Below, one piece after another: positions 47,865-59,282 of a stretch of DNA of 64,000 nt (position 1 is the stretch's first letter; each line of letters opens with the position of its first letter). The DNA comes from Todiramphus chloris collaris. Taxonomy: Eukaryota; Chordata; Aves; Coraciiformes; Alcedinidae. A program made the position numbers and the translations under genes. The notes under the pieces were generated by a model, which made no database searches, was not told where the DNA came from, and saw only the letters and a program-made list of their open reading frames with translations. The stretch is taken from contig JANVCC010000018.1 in the NCBI GenBank assembly GCA_025345505.1, forward strand, positions 12,592,231-12,656,230, written 5' to 3'.

Positions 47865-50800
47865 ATACTTGGTGTACTAAGCAGGAAATCTGGATTCCAA
47901 TAGCCATTAGCTTAAATTATACCATTTTATGTTTTATGTCCCGGTGGCCAAGGAGTCTCTTTGTAGTATTCTCATGTACAGAACACTAAAGAAGAATTTG
48001 GACATAGTTGCATTGCAATTGCCAGTTTATAGGCAAAAATATGTGAAATTTCTTGCACTGTCAAGTTTAACTTTTTGAAAGACTCCTTTTGAAAAGCAAG
48101 GTCAAATTGCAATTTTAGGAGGTAAAGAGGTTTTGTGAACTCTGTCATCACTTCATTTTGCCTCTATGCAAAGAAAATTGTATCTTATGTTCAAGTCACA
48201 GTACATTTATTCTCAGATAGTTTTACATTGCATTCACCACCAAATATTTTCTGTCAGAATGTTTATATCAACCATGGAACTATTACAGAGAGTAGCTATG
48301 CTTCTATGACTTGGAAGGAAAATATTTCATCTGGACATGGTACATCTTTTGTCTCACAGTATATCTAAAATATATTTCCAAAGTTTAAGTACACTGTAGT
48401 GATCAGTAAAGAAAGAGTACAGCTATTTCTGTACTGTTTAAATAAAGGTTATAATCCCTCCACACCATTCATTATATTAATTGACTCCTGACAACACTGA
48501 AATCTAAACAGGTTCTTCTATAGATTTGAGTATCGTGAAACTGAAGCTTCTCAGACATACTGAAGTAAATATTTTCAAAACAACATAGAATACTGGATAA
48601 AAATGATTACTTCCAAATTATAAAGTAGTAATTATGAAGGTTAAGACTATGGGCAAAATAGAATATCTGCTGGAAAGGTTCAGATTTATTTTTGTATTTA
48701 TATATTCAAAACCTCAGGGTTTAAGTTTAAAAGTCTTTAGAATAAAACCCCTATTCATCAGTTCTAAATCATGGCAGAATAAAAAGCCCAGGTGTGCACT
48801 CACTGTCATTGTGGGCTTGTTGGGTATATCCTACACTATTGAAGATGGCCAGACAATGTAGGCAAACTTGGTTATGGAATGGCTCCATAGTAAACAAGGA
48901 CCCAAGTGGTCACCTGTCTATGATCTAAGGCTTGATTTTGTGCATCCTAGCTGTGTTACTTTCATTCATTATTACAGGAAAAAAGTGCTGTTGAGCACCG
49001 TAAAAGTATTTAACCTGAAGCTGTACAAGGTAAGAAAAGTTACAACACAGAAAGATAAACTGTTGAAATGATCATGACTCAATGATTTATGAAGAAAATA
49101 ATGACTTTCACAAAAAGTTATACACCTCTAAAAAACCCTCACTAACAAACAGAAGACAGCAAGTCAGCATGATTATTTGAAGTCAGTTTAAAGCAATGGA
49201 GGATTATGGTGAATGTGTGAACATTTAAGTTGGTAACATGCCAATGCCAGCTTTTTATGGTGTTGTAGTATCCAGCTTACACCTTGGGAAGTTTTGGTGA
49301 TTTTTGATGTTGCCATGAAACTTTTCACTGAGAATCGAAATCTGTGCCTTTCCAGCTTCTCATTTATACCTTCCCAGGGGACAAATTATATCAGTTGATG
49401 GTGTCATTCATATATGATGTTCCCCAGGAGACTGATCTAAATCTTCATGAGGCTTGAAGGGTCATCTGTATGTTCTTTGCTCTTCATCTGCAGAGGGTGA
49501 TTTATAAGGGACAAGTTTGTGATTGAATAGCTTTTGCTTCTCCTGGTTCAACTAAGTGAAAATGAACAACTGCTGTACTTATAAACATGACTGGAGGTTA
49601 TTTTTGTTCAACTTTTCATCTCCTATTCAACCTTTCTGAAGGGAACATAACCTATATTAGCACACATTTATTCCATCCAAATGTAAAAATTGAACACTTC
49701 TGTTATTTAGAATGTATACAATTTTTATATCTTCAATAGCCTTAATCAGCATCAGTCTTACTAGCTTTTTTCATGCACATAGGTCCAATTGCTGATAAGG
49801 AAATTGTAGAGTTCAGATTTGACAACCTCAAAGATGTAGAAGTGAAGTAGAAATGCCATAAATTTCTCGCTGCCCTAGTTCACTAAGATTCAAGATTGAC
49901 CTGGGAAAGGGCTAATATATGCTCATCTCAATTAAATGTTAATTTGTTAATGAATGTTATTATAGTTGATCCATCATATATTTGATTCAGTTCCTGCCAT
50001 TATTACTGTGAATCCCATCACAGCATTTTAAAGATGCCTGCATTCCTCCTACTTCTCTCTCCCTCCCACCACAGACGCACATTCTTAATATCTTTTAATT
50101 TCCATCTTTGTATTTTGTATTGTTGAACAGGTAGACAAGAGGAAGAGATTTTTGCCATAGAATCAGTGTGGAGAATGACTTTCTACACAAGTGAATCTGT
50201 GCTGCCCCCCCACAAAAAGATAGATTGACTGTAGTTGCATTTATGTGTGTTTTTGTTGGTGTATCACATTTATAATAATTTACAGATTAAGTAAAACTAT
50301 TTGACTTATCACAATTTACCACAGCTGGTAGCCAGTCTCTCAGCTATCTGGCTCAGGAGTATAGGCTTCCCTTCTCTCTGAGGCATACTTGAACCTCTGT
50401 TTAGACAACCATTTGCCCTATAATTCTCATGTCTCATCAATATTATGTTTTCTGTAGGAATGACAATCTGACAGGGAACCTGATGGAAGTTTTGCATTTA
50501 AAATATTTCAATTTTTTCTTAATGAGTAGATCTGTACTTGGAGCATATTTCTGGAATAGAGCAACACCTGTTTGTGCTCCAGTACTGATGTATCTTCAAC
50601 CAGAGTATTATATTAAAAGAAAGTCAGAAAGTCAAATCTTCAGGATCAAAAGCATTTCTTCAACCTTTGCTGTGTACAATTTATCTAAAAGTTATGTAGT
50701 CAGTTTGAATAAAGAACAACTGTGAAAAGACTTAAAAAGTACAATAAAGTGAAAGAATGTAAAGTCATTTAAATTAAGAAAATATCCTTAAAAAAAAAAA

Positions 50801-51756
50801 AGAAAAACAAAAAACAAACAAACAAAGCAAAATAAATCAAAACACACAAAAGAACAAACAAACAAAAACAAACAAACAAACCAAACCACAACAACAACAA
50901 CAAAACCCAAAACAAAACCAAACCTATATGTCCACACAGGAAAACACAAAGGAACATTAACTCTGGAAAATTCAATGTACAAAGATCAATAACACAAGAA
51001 CCTGTCCTCCTTCAAAAGAAACAAAAAAACCAAACCCTAAATTGAGGAACATCTTGTTAAGTGAAAAAATCCTACAAGAATGTCTTTGATGCAAGATGTC
51101 TATGAGGGAGCCCGTAGGGTTAATAAATCATGAAAGAATGAAGGACATGCCTAAATATTTAGGAGTTGAGGGAAAAGCAGTTTATTCTTTCACATTTGTG
51201 TCTACTGCCAGAGATCTTTTCCACACCAGAATCTTTCCTTGTCTTTCTTCACAGAATGAAAATGTGTCTGAAACTAAAGTGTGAACAGAAGAGGTTTCAG
51301 CACAACTCAACAAAATGAACAGTAACAAATTTATACAAACAGTTGGTATTCCCCCAAGAGTTGTAAAGTAACTTGAGTATGTAATAGCTAACTGTCAAAA
51401 CTGAATGTAGTAATAACTTCTCATTTATAACTGCCCTAGTACCATAGAATGAAAACTAACATATGTTGTTTCTTATGGTTTCTTTGTAGGGGAGGAAAAG
51501 GGTAATCTTTTCTTCTCTTTTTCAAAACATTTTAAGGAGAACCTGTTGAAATGCCAACCAGAAAGACACATCAAAGTAATACAAAATGAAAGAATGAGAT
51601 TTGCAATACTAAGAACTGATAATAATATTATGTAAAAGTCAGCATGATTCTTACAAAAGATGGTCTGAACATCAAGCATTTTTAAAGGAGTCAAAAAGTT
51701 TGTGGACAAGAGAGATGGAATCAAAAAATTCTAATTAGCTTTCTCAAGGATACTTG
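47865..51756. other. Unique AT-rich non-coding DNA
   Basis: No gene and no named element, apart from the CAAA-rich tract at 50790-50925. Open frames at 48634-48861, 48868-49071 and 50429-50725 (+) are short and lack splice or start context. Confidence 0.6.
50790..50925. repeat. CAAA / CAA-rich low-complexity tract
   Basis: About 135 bases that are almost entirely A and C on the plus strand: an A run, then CAAA, CAAAA and a clean CAA run, then CCAAA. The minus strand therefore gives artefactual open frames rich in F, V, L, W and C. These should not be called as genes. Confidence 0.9.
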
Positions 51757-52538
51757 TGTCATGGATGGAGTGATACAATTCCTTCGTGTTTATTTATATA
51801 AGACAGTAAGCTAATAAATTCCAACAACAACAATGGTTTAAGAAGTTTTCTGGGCAAGGTACACAAAGTACCCCACAGAGGATGGGTTTGGACAACACTG
51901 CCAGGAAGATCCTCCCATTGAGTCATGAGGCTCAGAAAGGACCCCCTGAATTCTGAACTTCTCAGAGAAGAGATTAGGTGCAGCTGGATCCAGACTTAGC
52001 CCCAGAGTTCGTCAACATTTTATGTCTAAAGGATTATATGCATGTAAACAATCCTTTATATCACTTGTTGTCAGGATTTCAAAGTTTAGCATGCTATTAA
52101 TCACTTACCAAGAATCTGTTGCAGGAAGCAGTCTCTCAACCTAGAGGAGCAATCTTGAGAGGCATCCCTACAGAAGGGAAGATCTTGGCATGTAGCCCAC
52201 TGCTGTTCAGGAGAGCTCAACAAGCCCTGGGGCTGTCGACTATTTATGGAGTAAGGTAATTTACTTATATTTACATACCAGATACACATGCTAGTTTCTT
52301 CCAAATTTGTCTTGAGTTGACCAGCACCATGGTTAGGTGGGTGCATTGTTCAAATTAACTCTTGGCTATTGTGTTGTTATCTGTCTTCCCTGTACCCACA
52401 TTGAGCTGGATGCAGCCATCATGATCAGACATATCCATTATGACTGCCACTGGTGGTTATCCCTTGAGTGGGGTTATTGGAAACAAAGGTCAGGTTCAGG
52501 GGCACACAACCACAACTTGACAACATTCTTCAATGACA
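51757..52538 (-). mobile_element. Probable solo LTR of an avian endogenous retrovirus (ERVK-like)
   Basis: The left terminus TGTCATGG and the right terminus CAATGACA are imperfect inverted ends. On the minus strand a TATA-like CATAAATAG lies at plus 52240-52248 and AATAAA at plus 51789-51794, both in the right order for an LTR of about 780 bases. The interior is more GC-rich than its flanks and has the wording of long avian R-U5 regions (GGGTACTTTGTGTACC, GGCTAAGTCTGGATCC, AGAAGTTCAGAATTCAGG on the minus strand). No retroviral genes flank it. The right end is uncertain: GACA at 52519-52522 is an alternative. No target duplication was found with either choice. Confidence 0.6.
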
Positions 52539-53878
52539 TGTTTTAGAGAAACAGAAGCATAAAGGGGGAAGACATTAAACTTATAAGTTAATTACTAGCT
52601 AGAAGATAGCAAATCAAGGATAGGAATATTTAAGCAGCTTTCACAGCATAGGGAGGTGACCAGTAAAGGTCTACAGGAACATATTACAAGGCTCTTACTC
52701 TTGAAACTACTGTCATAGTAAATGAAAGTCATGACAAAATTTCCCAAAATAACTATCCAATTCACATCAAATTAAATTCAGCTTTCAAACATTTCAATTA
52801 TGTACATGAATAAAAACCCCTTTCTTTGAATATAAAGTCCTAAAATAGTTATAACAAAAAATATCTCAAACATATATGCAGTTCCATCAAAACACTGTTG
52901 CATTGCATGAGAGTAGTCAAAAAAAGCATAACTGGGTATTAGCAATTAGCAGGAGCTAAGCAGAGAACAAACATACACAAAGCTTTACCACTGCAGAAAT
53001 CCATCATGCTCCTTCTAACACAAGTACTGCACAGACGTCCCATCCCTTACTTCAGAAGATTTGCATTAGAAAATGGAAAGAGATAAAGAAAGACATCAAG
53101 GATCATCAGAAGCAGGGAATGAAGCCAAGTAAAGACAAAAGATTCAGATTTTGAAGTGATTTACAGATGGAATCTTTTATATGTGATATAAGCTCCCAGA
53201 AAAAGACATTAAAAGATTAAAATGGACATTATATTTAAACACTATTAAATCAAGAGTTGGTACTGGGACTGGATATCTCAATGTCTCTCATTTTCTGTTT
53301 AAAAACAAATCTTCATTTTAAAACCATATAGAGATTTCACACCTATGAAATTTTCATGAGCTCATACTGTTTGTTACCAGTTAGTAGTCCATTGTTGTTT
53401 ATTTAAAACAAATTTGAGTTTTTAAAAACAAAGCTTTGAAAAATCTCCATTATTCTTACCCCTATGTGATAAAACATGTTTTTATATATTGAAATAGTTT
53501 ATTTTCTAGAGATGAATGTAATTTATGTAATACTGATGTTTCCCAATAATATTATTTTAAACTTTTTTTTTCTCAGATTGGTAACAAAACGAAAGATGAC
53601 AAATGTGTCATTGTTCCTATATTAATATATATTTGCTCTTCAGAAGTTTTACTTTGTGAATCTTTTTAAAGAGCATTAAAAAACCCCTCAGAATTTACGA
53701 ATTTATTTTGGGTCAAAAATGTAGTGTTGTAATGAAAATATTAACTTGAAGAGAAAAACCTTTCCTTTTCTAAAATAGATTTCAAGACAAAAATGTTATC
53801 TGAGCTATGCATTGACAGAAAATCACTCTTTGATGAAGTGCTTGTAGAGAATTTCTAATTTCTCTTGAAGTATTCTTA
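52539..53878. other. Unique AT-rich non-coding DNA
   Basis: Nothing recognised. Confidence 0.6.
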
Positions 53879-55650
53879 TGCAACAAGGAAAGCTAAGGCC
53901 TCCCTAGAAATAAACCTGGCAAAGGAGGTCAAGAACAAAAAGAAAAGCTTTTTCAAGTATGTTGGAGGCAAAAGGAAGTCTAGAGGAAATGTGGGCCCAC
54001 TGCTGAATGAAGTGGCTGCCCTGGTGACCAAGGACAGAGAGAAGGCAGAGTTACTGAATGCCACCTTCGCCTTGGTCTTTACTGCTAAGGCCAGCTATCA
54101 GGAGTCCCAGGCCTTCAAGACCACAAAGGAAGTCTGGAGAAATGAAGTTTTTCCTCTGTCAAAGAGGCTTGGGTTCGAGATCAGTTGAACAAACTGGACA
54201 TCCACGACCATGGGCCCCCATGAGATACACCCTCGAGTGCTGAGGAAAATAGCAGAGGTCATTGCTAGGCCACTCTCCATAATCTTTGAGAGGTTCTGGA
54301 GAACAGGAGAGTTGCCTGAGGACTGGAGGAATGCCAATGTCATCCTAATCTTCAAAAAGAGCAAAAAGGAGGACCCAGGTAACTGTAGGCTGGTCAGCCT
54401 CACCTCCATCCCTGGAAAGGTGATGGAACAGCTTGTTCTTGCCACCATCTCAAAGCATGTGGAGGAATGGAGGCTTATCACGAGTAGTCAACATGGATTC
54501 CATAAGGGGAAATCATGCTTGACTAATCTGATAGCCTTTTATGATGGCACAAGTAGTTGGATAGATGAGGGGAGGACAGTGGATGTGGTATTTCTTGAGT
54601 TCAGCAAGGCTTTCGATACTGTCTCCCATCGTATCCTCACAGCCAAGCTTAAGTGCAAATTGGGTGATTGTGCAGTGAGGTGGATTGGGAACTGGCTGAA
54701 GGACAGAGCCCAGAGAGTTGTGGTCAGTGAAGCAGAGTCTAGCTGGAGGTCTGTGATTAGTGGTGTCCCCCAGGGGTCAGTGCTGGGTCCAATGTTGTTC
54801 AATATATTCATCAATGACCTGGACGAAGGGATAGAGTGTACCCTCAGCAAGTCTGCTGATGATACAAAACTGGGAGGAGTGGCTGACACTCCAGAAGGCT
54901 GTGCTGCCATCCAGCGTGACCTGGACAGGCTGGAGAGCTGGGCAGGGAGAAATTTAATGCAATTTAACAAGAGCAAGTGTAAAGTGCTGCATCTGGGGAA
55001 AAACAACCCCATGTATCAGTACAGGTTGGGGGCTGATCTGTTGGAAAGCAGCTCTGAGGAAAAAGACTAAGGAGTCATGGTGGACGAGAGGATGACCATG
55101 AGCCAACAATATACACTCACAGTCAAGACTGTCAATGGCAACCTGGGATACATTGAGAAGAGCATGGCCAGCAGGTTGCGGGAGGTTCTCCTCCCCCTCT
55201 ACTCTGTGCTGGTGAGACCCCACCTGGAATACTGTATCCAGTTCTGAGCACCCAAGTTCAAGAAGGACAGAGAGCTACTGGAGAGAGTCCAGTGCAGAGC
55301 CACTAGGATAATTAAGGGAGTGGAGCATCTCCCTTCTGAGGAGAGGCTGAGACAGCTGGGTCTCTTCAGCCTGGAGAACAGGAGACTGAGGGGGGACCTC
55401 ATTTATGTTTATAAATATGTTAAGGGTGAGTGTAAGGAGGATGGAGCCAGACTCTTCTCAATGTCATCCAATGTTAGGACAAGAGGCAATGGGAGTAAGT
55501 TGGAACACAAGAGGTTTAGGGTAAATACAAGGAAAAAGTTTTTAATGGTGAGCACTGGAATAGGCTGCCCAGGGAGGTTGTGGAGTCTCCTTCTCTGGAG
55601 ATGTTCAAAACCCGCCTGGACATGTTCCTGGGTGACTTGGTTTAAGTGAT
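53879..55650 (+). pseudogene. CR1 ORF2 remnant (complete reverse transcriptase region, inactivated)
   Basis: The first frame (to 54188) carries the inter-domain linker (KSFFKYVGGKRKSRGNVGPL, LLNATFALVFTAKAS). A one-base shift near 54150-54190 moves the frame into 54210-55070, an open run of 286 codons. In that run, motif A reads [10 protein letters not shown] at residues 128-137, with Glu130 in place of the catalytic Asp; motif [12 protein letters not shown] is intact (184-194); motif C reads SADDTKLGG, with Ser215 (TCT at 54852-54854) in place of Phe. A TAA at 55068-55070 stops the frame. Downstream, a Trp codon became TGA (IQF*AP), and about 10 bases are lost in the KKFLMV region near 55550. 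Two altered catalytic motifs plus stops make it inactive. Confidence 0.9.
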
Positions 55651-55730
55651 CCTGCTGTGGAAGGGGGGTTGGACTAGATGATCTTTCTAGGTCCCTTCCA
55701 ACCCCTAACATTCTATGATTGTATGATTCT
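53879..55730 (+). mobile_element. Long CR1 LINE copy (about 1.85 kb), 5'-truncated, plus strand
   Basis: It begins within ORF2, between the endonuclease and reverse-transcriptase domains (ATRKAKASLEINLAKEVK), covers the entire reverse-transcriptase domain and C-terminus, and ends with a 3' UTR (GGAAGGGGGGTTGGACTAGATGATC) and tail units at 55730. The endonuclease domain, ORF1 and 5' region are missing. It aligns throughout with the copy at 59283-61202, about 3.5 kb downstream in the same orientation, with roughly 90% similarity by eye, differing by indels and point changes. The two are separate insertions of one subfamily or an old duplication; the flanking DNA does not match by eye, favouring separate insertions. 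Confidence 0.96.
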
Positions 55731-58024
55731 TCTTTAGGGCAGAAAATATAAACATGAATAAATAAACAGTGGCAGTATGTGGAAGGAGGATGTGAAAGAA
55801 GTATTTGTAGTAAAAAAGATGTGTACAGACAAGGGGCAAGATGGGTCAAACCAAATCTATCATCACTACAATAAAAGAATCATCATATATTCTCCTAATA
55901 CAGCATTAATATCTTGCCATAGTGGTGATCTTTGTGACCTTAACAAGATCTACTGCAGTTTCTCATGAGAACTTTGCACTGACTTACAACTTGCTGATAC
56001 ACACAGGAACATATAAATGACACAGATGTGTGATCAGTTAGAAACATAGGCTTCTTTTATATCTTTTTGAATCCCATAATTCGTTGTTGAGGAACAGGAA
56101 TAAATAGATTTTGTATGACACAGAAATGTATCAGTTGTAATGAGGAAAAAAATCAGAAAATGTCATGAGCTGAATGTAAGGGGACATATATAGTGCTGTG
56201 GACATTATTACATTAAATATATCACACGTATCATCAGCTGCACTTTTGCGCATTACATCTCCAAACTCATGAAACAGTATTTTAGAATGAAGATGTCGTG
56301 AATGATTGCACACTTTGGCCTTTGAATTCTTAACTGCTTGGGAAAAGTTCAGCTATTTTTTAGAATTTCCTGAATCCTTCAGGAGCCCAGCAAATATAAT
56401 TTAAAGGCCCTGTACCTTTTCTCTGGTCTGTAACTGTAGCTATATTTTAGGGATAGACAGTATCTTCCTTACTAAGAAGACAATAGTATGCACTAAGACA
56501 ATATATATATTTACATATGTATGAGAAGGTGCATGGTCTTATTTAGAGTTTAATAGGTACATGTTAAAAAAATGACCAGTAGGTCTGAAAAAATAATGAT
56601 CTCCTTATAGTGTGACTAAAAATTTAAGATACTGAAACTAGTAGATTATGAAAGCATTTATGTTCCCCACCTGTTTGACAGATATATGTATAACATTTTT
56701 CATTAAGGAGAGACATGAAAATCAAACATGACATATAACTAACTAGTAAGACACAAAGGTATAGGCAAGTAAAAAGAACAGTCAAGATGATGGAAGGCAA
56801 GCTGCTGCTGCTACTTTACTGGTCAACTTTATACAGCCAGCATTATCTTTTTCTTAAAGCAAGATCTCATAAGTAGTGGGCTTTTTTTTTTTTTGTTTTT
56901 CTTATTTGTATGTAAATACAACCCATATTGTAGCACTGAAGTATATATATAGATATATATATGAAAATACATTTGTAAAGGCCCTTGAAGACTTTAGTCT
57001 GTAGTAATTGAAAGTGGATATTCTCCTAACTATTAACCATCTTCCAAAGTGTTTTTACAATTCACAATTTTAAAGGGGAAAAAAAAAGGCCATAAGACTT
57101 CACTACATATGACAGCACTAAAAATAAGCATAAGCAACACATAGTTTTATATGTAAAACCTGTTCATTACACAGTGACAATAAGATGCTCCAGGTTTATG
57201 AACTTGTGATTAATGTACTTCTTGTTTGCACCAGCTTCACTTCATGCCTCACCACACAGCCAAGGTGTCCATTAATCAGCACTGCTGCATAGTCTGTCAT
57301 ATCATTTTCCTTAAGGTACACAATCACTTATGGTGGGAGGTATCTAGAACTACACCAAATTTTTCCACTTTCAGCTTTAGAAATTCTTAAGTGGCTTTTG
57401 CAAGACATTTTATCATCATTCTAGCAGTTTCATAGACACATACACTTTTCCTGTACAAGTAGAGTAAATTAATTCTTTTTAGTGTGTAGATATCCTTGTT
57501 CTCCATTTGAGGAGCTTTACTCAGCATACTATGCAGTGCGTTATAGTAGCTTCATCTGAGACTCTCAGATGCAGTAGGATGGTACTGGAATTATGTGGTT
57601 GTAATTTAAAACAAAGTGTGATCTCTTTGTCACAATCATTCTTCCAATGATGACAGTATCATCATGAATTTAATGAAAAGTACAAGATACCTGTATTTTG
57701 AAGAAAGCATAGAAACATCTGAAAAGAGAAAGTGGAATCTCAAATACATTGTGTCAAATACTATTTGAGAAAAAATAAATATTTATTTTTTTTAATGACA
57801 GTCACAATTATGTGCAAAAAGTCATAGGAACCCGAAGTTTCTTATTCCATTGATTTCTCACTTCACTATGGACCATGTCACATGTTGTAATGTCAAAAGA
57901 ACTGATATTTCTCCCAAATAATGATTTAAAATAAAAAATTAAAAAAAAAAAATTCCGTTGACATGGGAAAAGCAGTGCTTTTATCAAAACACAAAAATAC
58001 ATTGCTAAAAGCAAGGAAAAAAAA
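55731..58024. other. Unique AT-rich non-coding DNA
   Basis: No gene or named element. Short AT dinucleotide stretches lie at about 56510 and 56940-56963, a T run at about 56881, and small A runs elsewhere. Confidence 0.6.
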
Positions 58025-58585
58025 ATAGAATAGTTCCAGCTGGAATACAATATTTCAGTTGGAAGGGACCTACAACAACCATCTAATTGAACTCTCTGAC
58101 CACTACAGGGCTGACCAAAGGTTAAAGTGTGTTATTAAGGGCATTATTCAAGTGTCTCTTAAACACTGACTGGCTTGGGGAATAGAACATCTCTCAGGAA
58201 CCACCTGTTCCAGTGACTGACCACCCTTTTGGTAAAGAAAAGCTTCCTAATGCTCAGTCTAAACCTCCCCTGACATGGCTTTGAACCATTCCCACACATC
58301 CTATCACTGGATACTAGGGAGAAGAAAGAGATCATCATGTGTCTCTCCACAGCCCCTCCTCAGGAAGCTGTCAAGAGCAATGAGGTCACTCCTCAGCCTT
58401 CTTTTCTCCAAACCAGAAAACACTCCTTAGCCACTCCTCATAGGACATTCCTTCCAGCCTTTTCAGTAGCTTTTGTTGTATCTCTCTGGATGCATTTAAG
58501 GACCTTTACATCCTTCTTAAATTGTGGGGCCCAAAACTTCACCCAGTACAAAAGATAAGGCCACACCAATGATGAATAGAACAGA
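58025..58585 (-). mobile_element. Old diverged CR1 LINE, minus strand
   Basis: The left edge has a worn tail (AATAGAATAG ... AATACAATATTTCAG), then TTGGAAGGGACCTACAACAACC, a CATCTAATTGAAC block and a backward-read ORF2 C-terminus with clear but diverged CR1 wording: a CTTCCTAATGCTCAGTCTAAACC block, GAGGTCACTCCTCAGCCTTC, TTCTCCAAACCAGA and TTGTGGGGCCCAAAAC. On the minus strand a fragment [20 protein letters not shown] is readable. It is of a different, older subfamily than the two long copies that flank it. Confidence 0.88.
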
Positions 58586-59282
58586 TTAGTTATCTCTTTT
58601 GATTGGCAAAATCTAGAAATGAGCCCTTATTCTAAATTAAAAAATTGGAGAGTCTTTAAATATCAGCAGGAACAAATACTAGTATATATATTTCTGCATC
58701 TGGTTTAGGAAAAGGTCTGTTTATTTTAAGTATATAAAAGCAGAGAAAAAACAGTGAACAGCTTTAAAGAAGATAATTAATGTATGTAATGATTTCTGTT
58801 TCTAGACTCTTTAAAAATATTTAATCATGTGTCTGTGGAAATTGTAAACCTCAGCATGAGGGGCAATATGAGATAAAAGCTGTTGTAATATAGCTTAAAA
58901 CAACCTCAACAAACCCTACATGAGAAAAAAACTGTATTCAAGACTAAACTTCACTGTTTATTTTTTTACCATCTCAAGAAGGTATTGGCTTATACAAAAT
59001 GGGAAAGCAGGTAGAAGCCTGCATTCTTCAGAACCACCACTTCAACAAAAAAGCAGAACAATTAAGAAAAAGAAAAAGGATAGCAATTTTCCAAACATAA
59101 TCCAAAGCAGTGAAAAGAGAGATTTTTAAACTGTAGAATGATTAACTGCAATTATGCTCTATTTAGATTCAAAAGCAGCATTCCACATTCATTATTTGTT
59201 TCCCAGCACAGAACTGAGATTAATAAATCGGACATATGTTTCACACCAAGGATATCTTTAGCATCCCAAAGACTAAGAAATC
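58586..59282. other. Unique AT-rich non-coding DNA
   Basis: About 700 bases with no recognised gene or element. Confidence 0.6.

Noticed and set aside
50769-50982. Minus-strand frames rich in F, L, V, W and C that mimic a membrane protein
   Set aside because: A pure artefact of the CAAA-rich tract read on the opposite strand.
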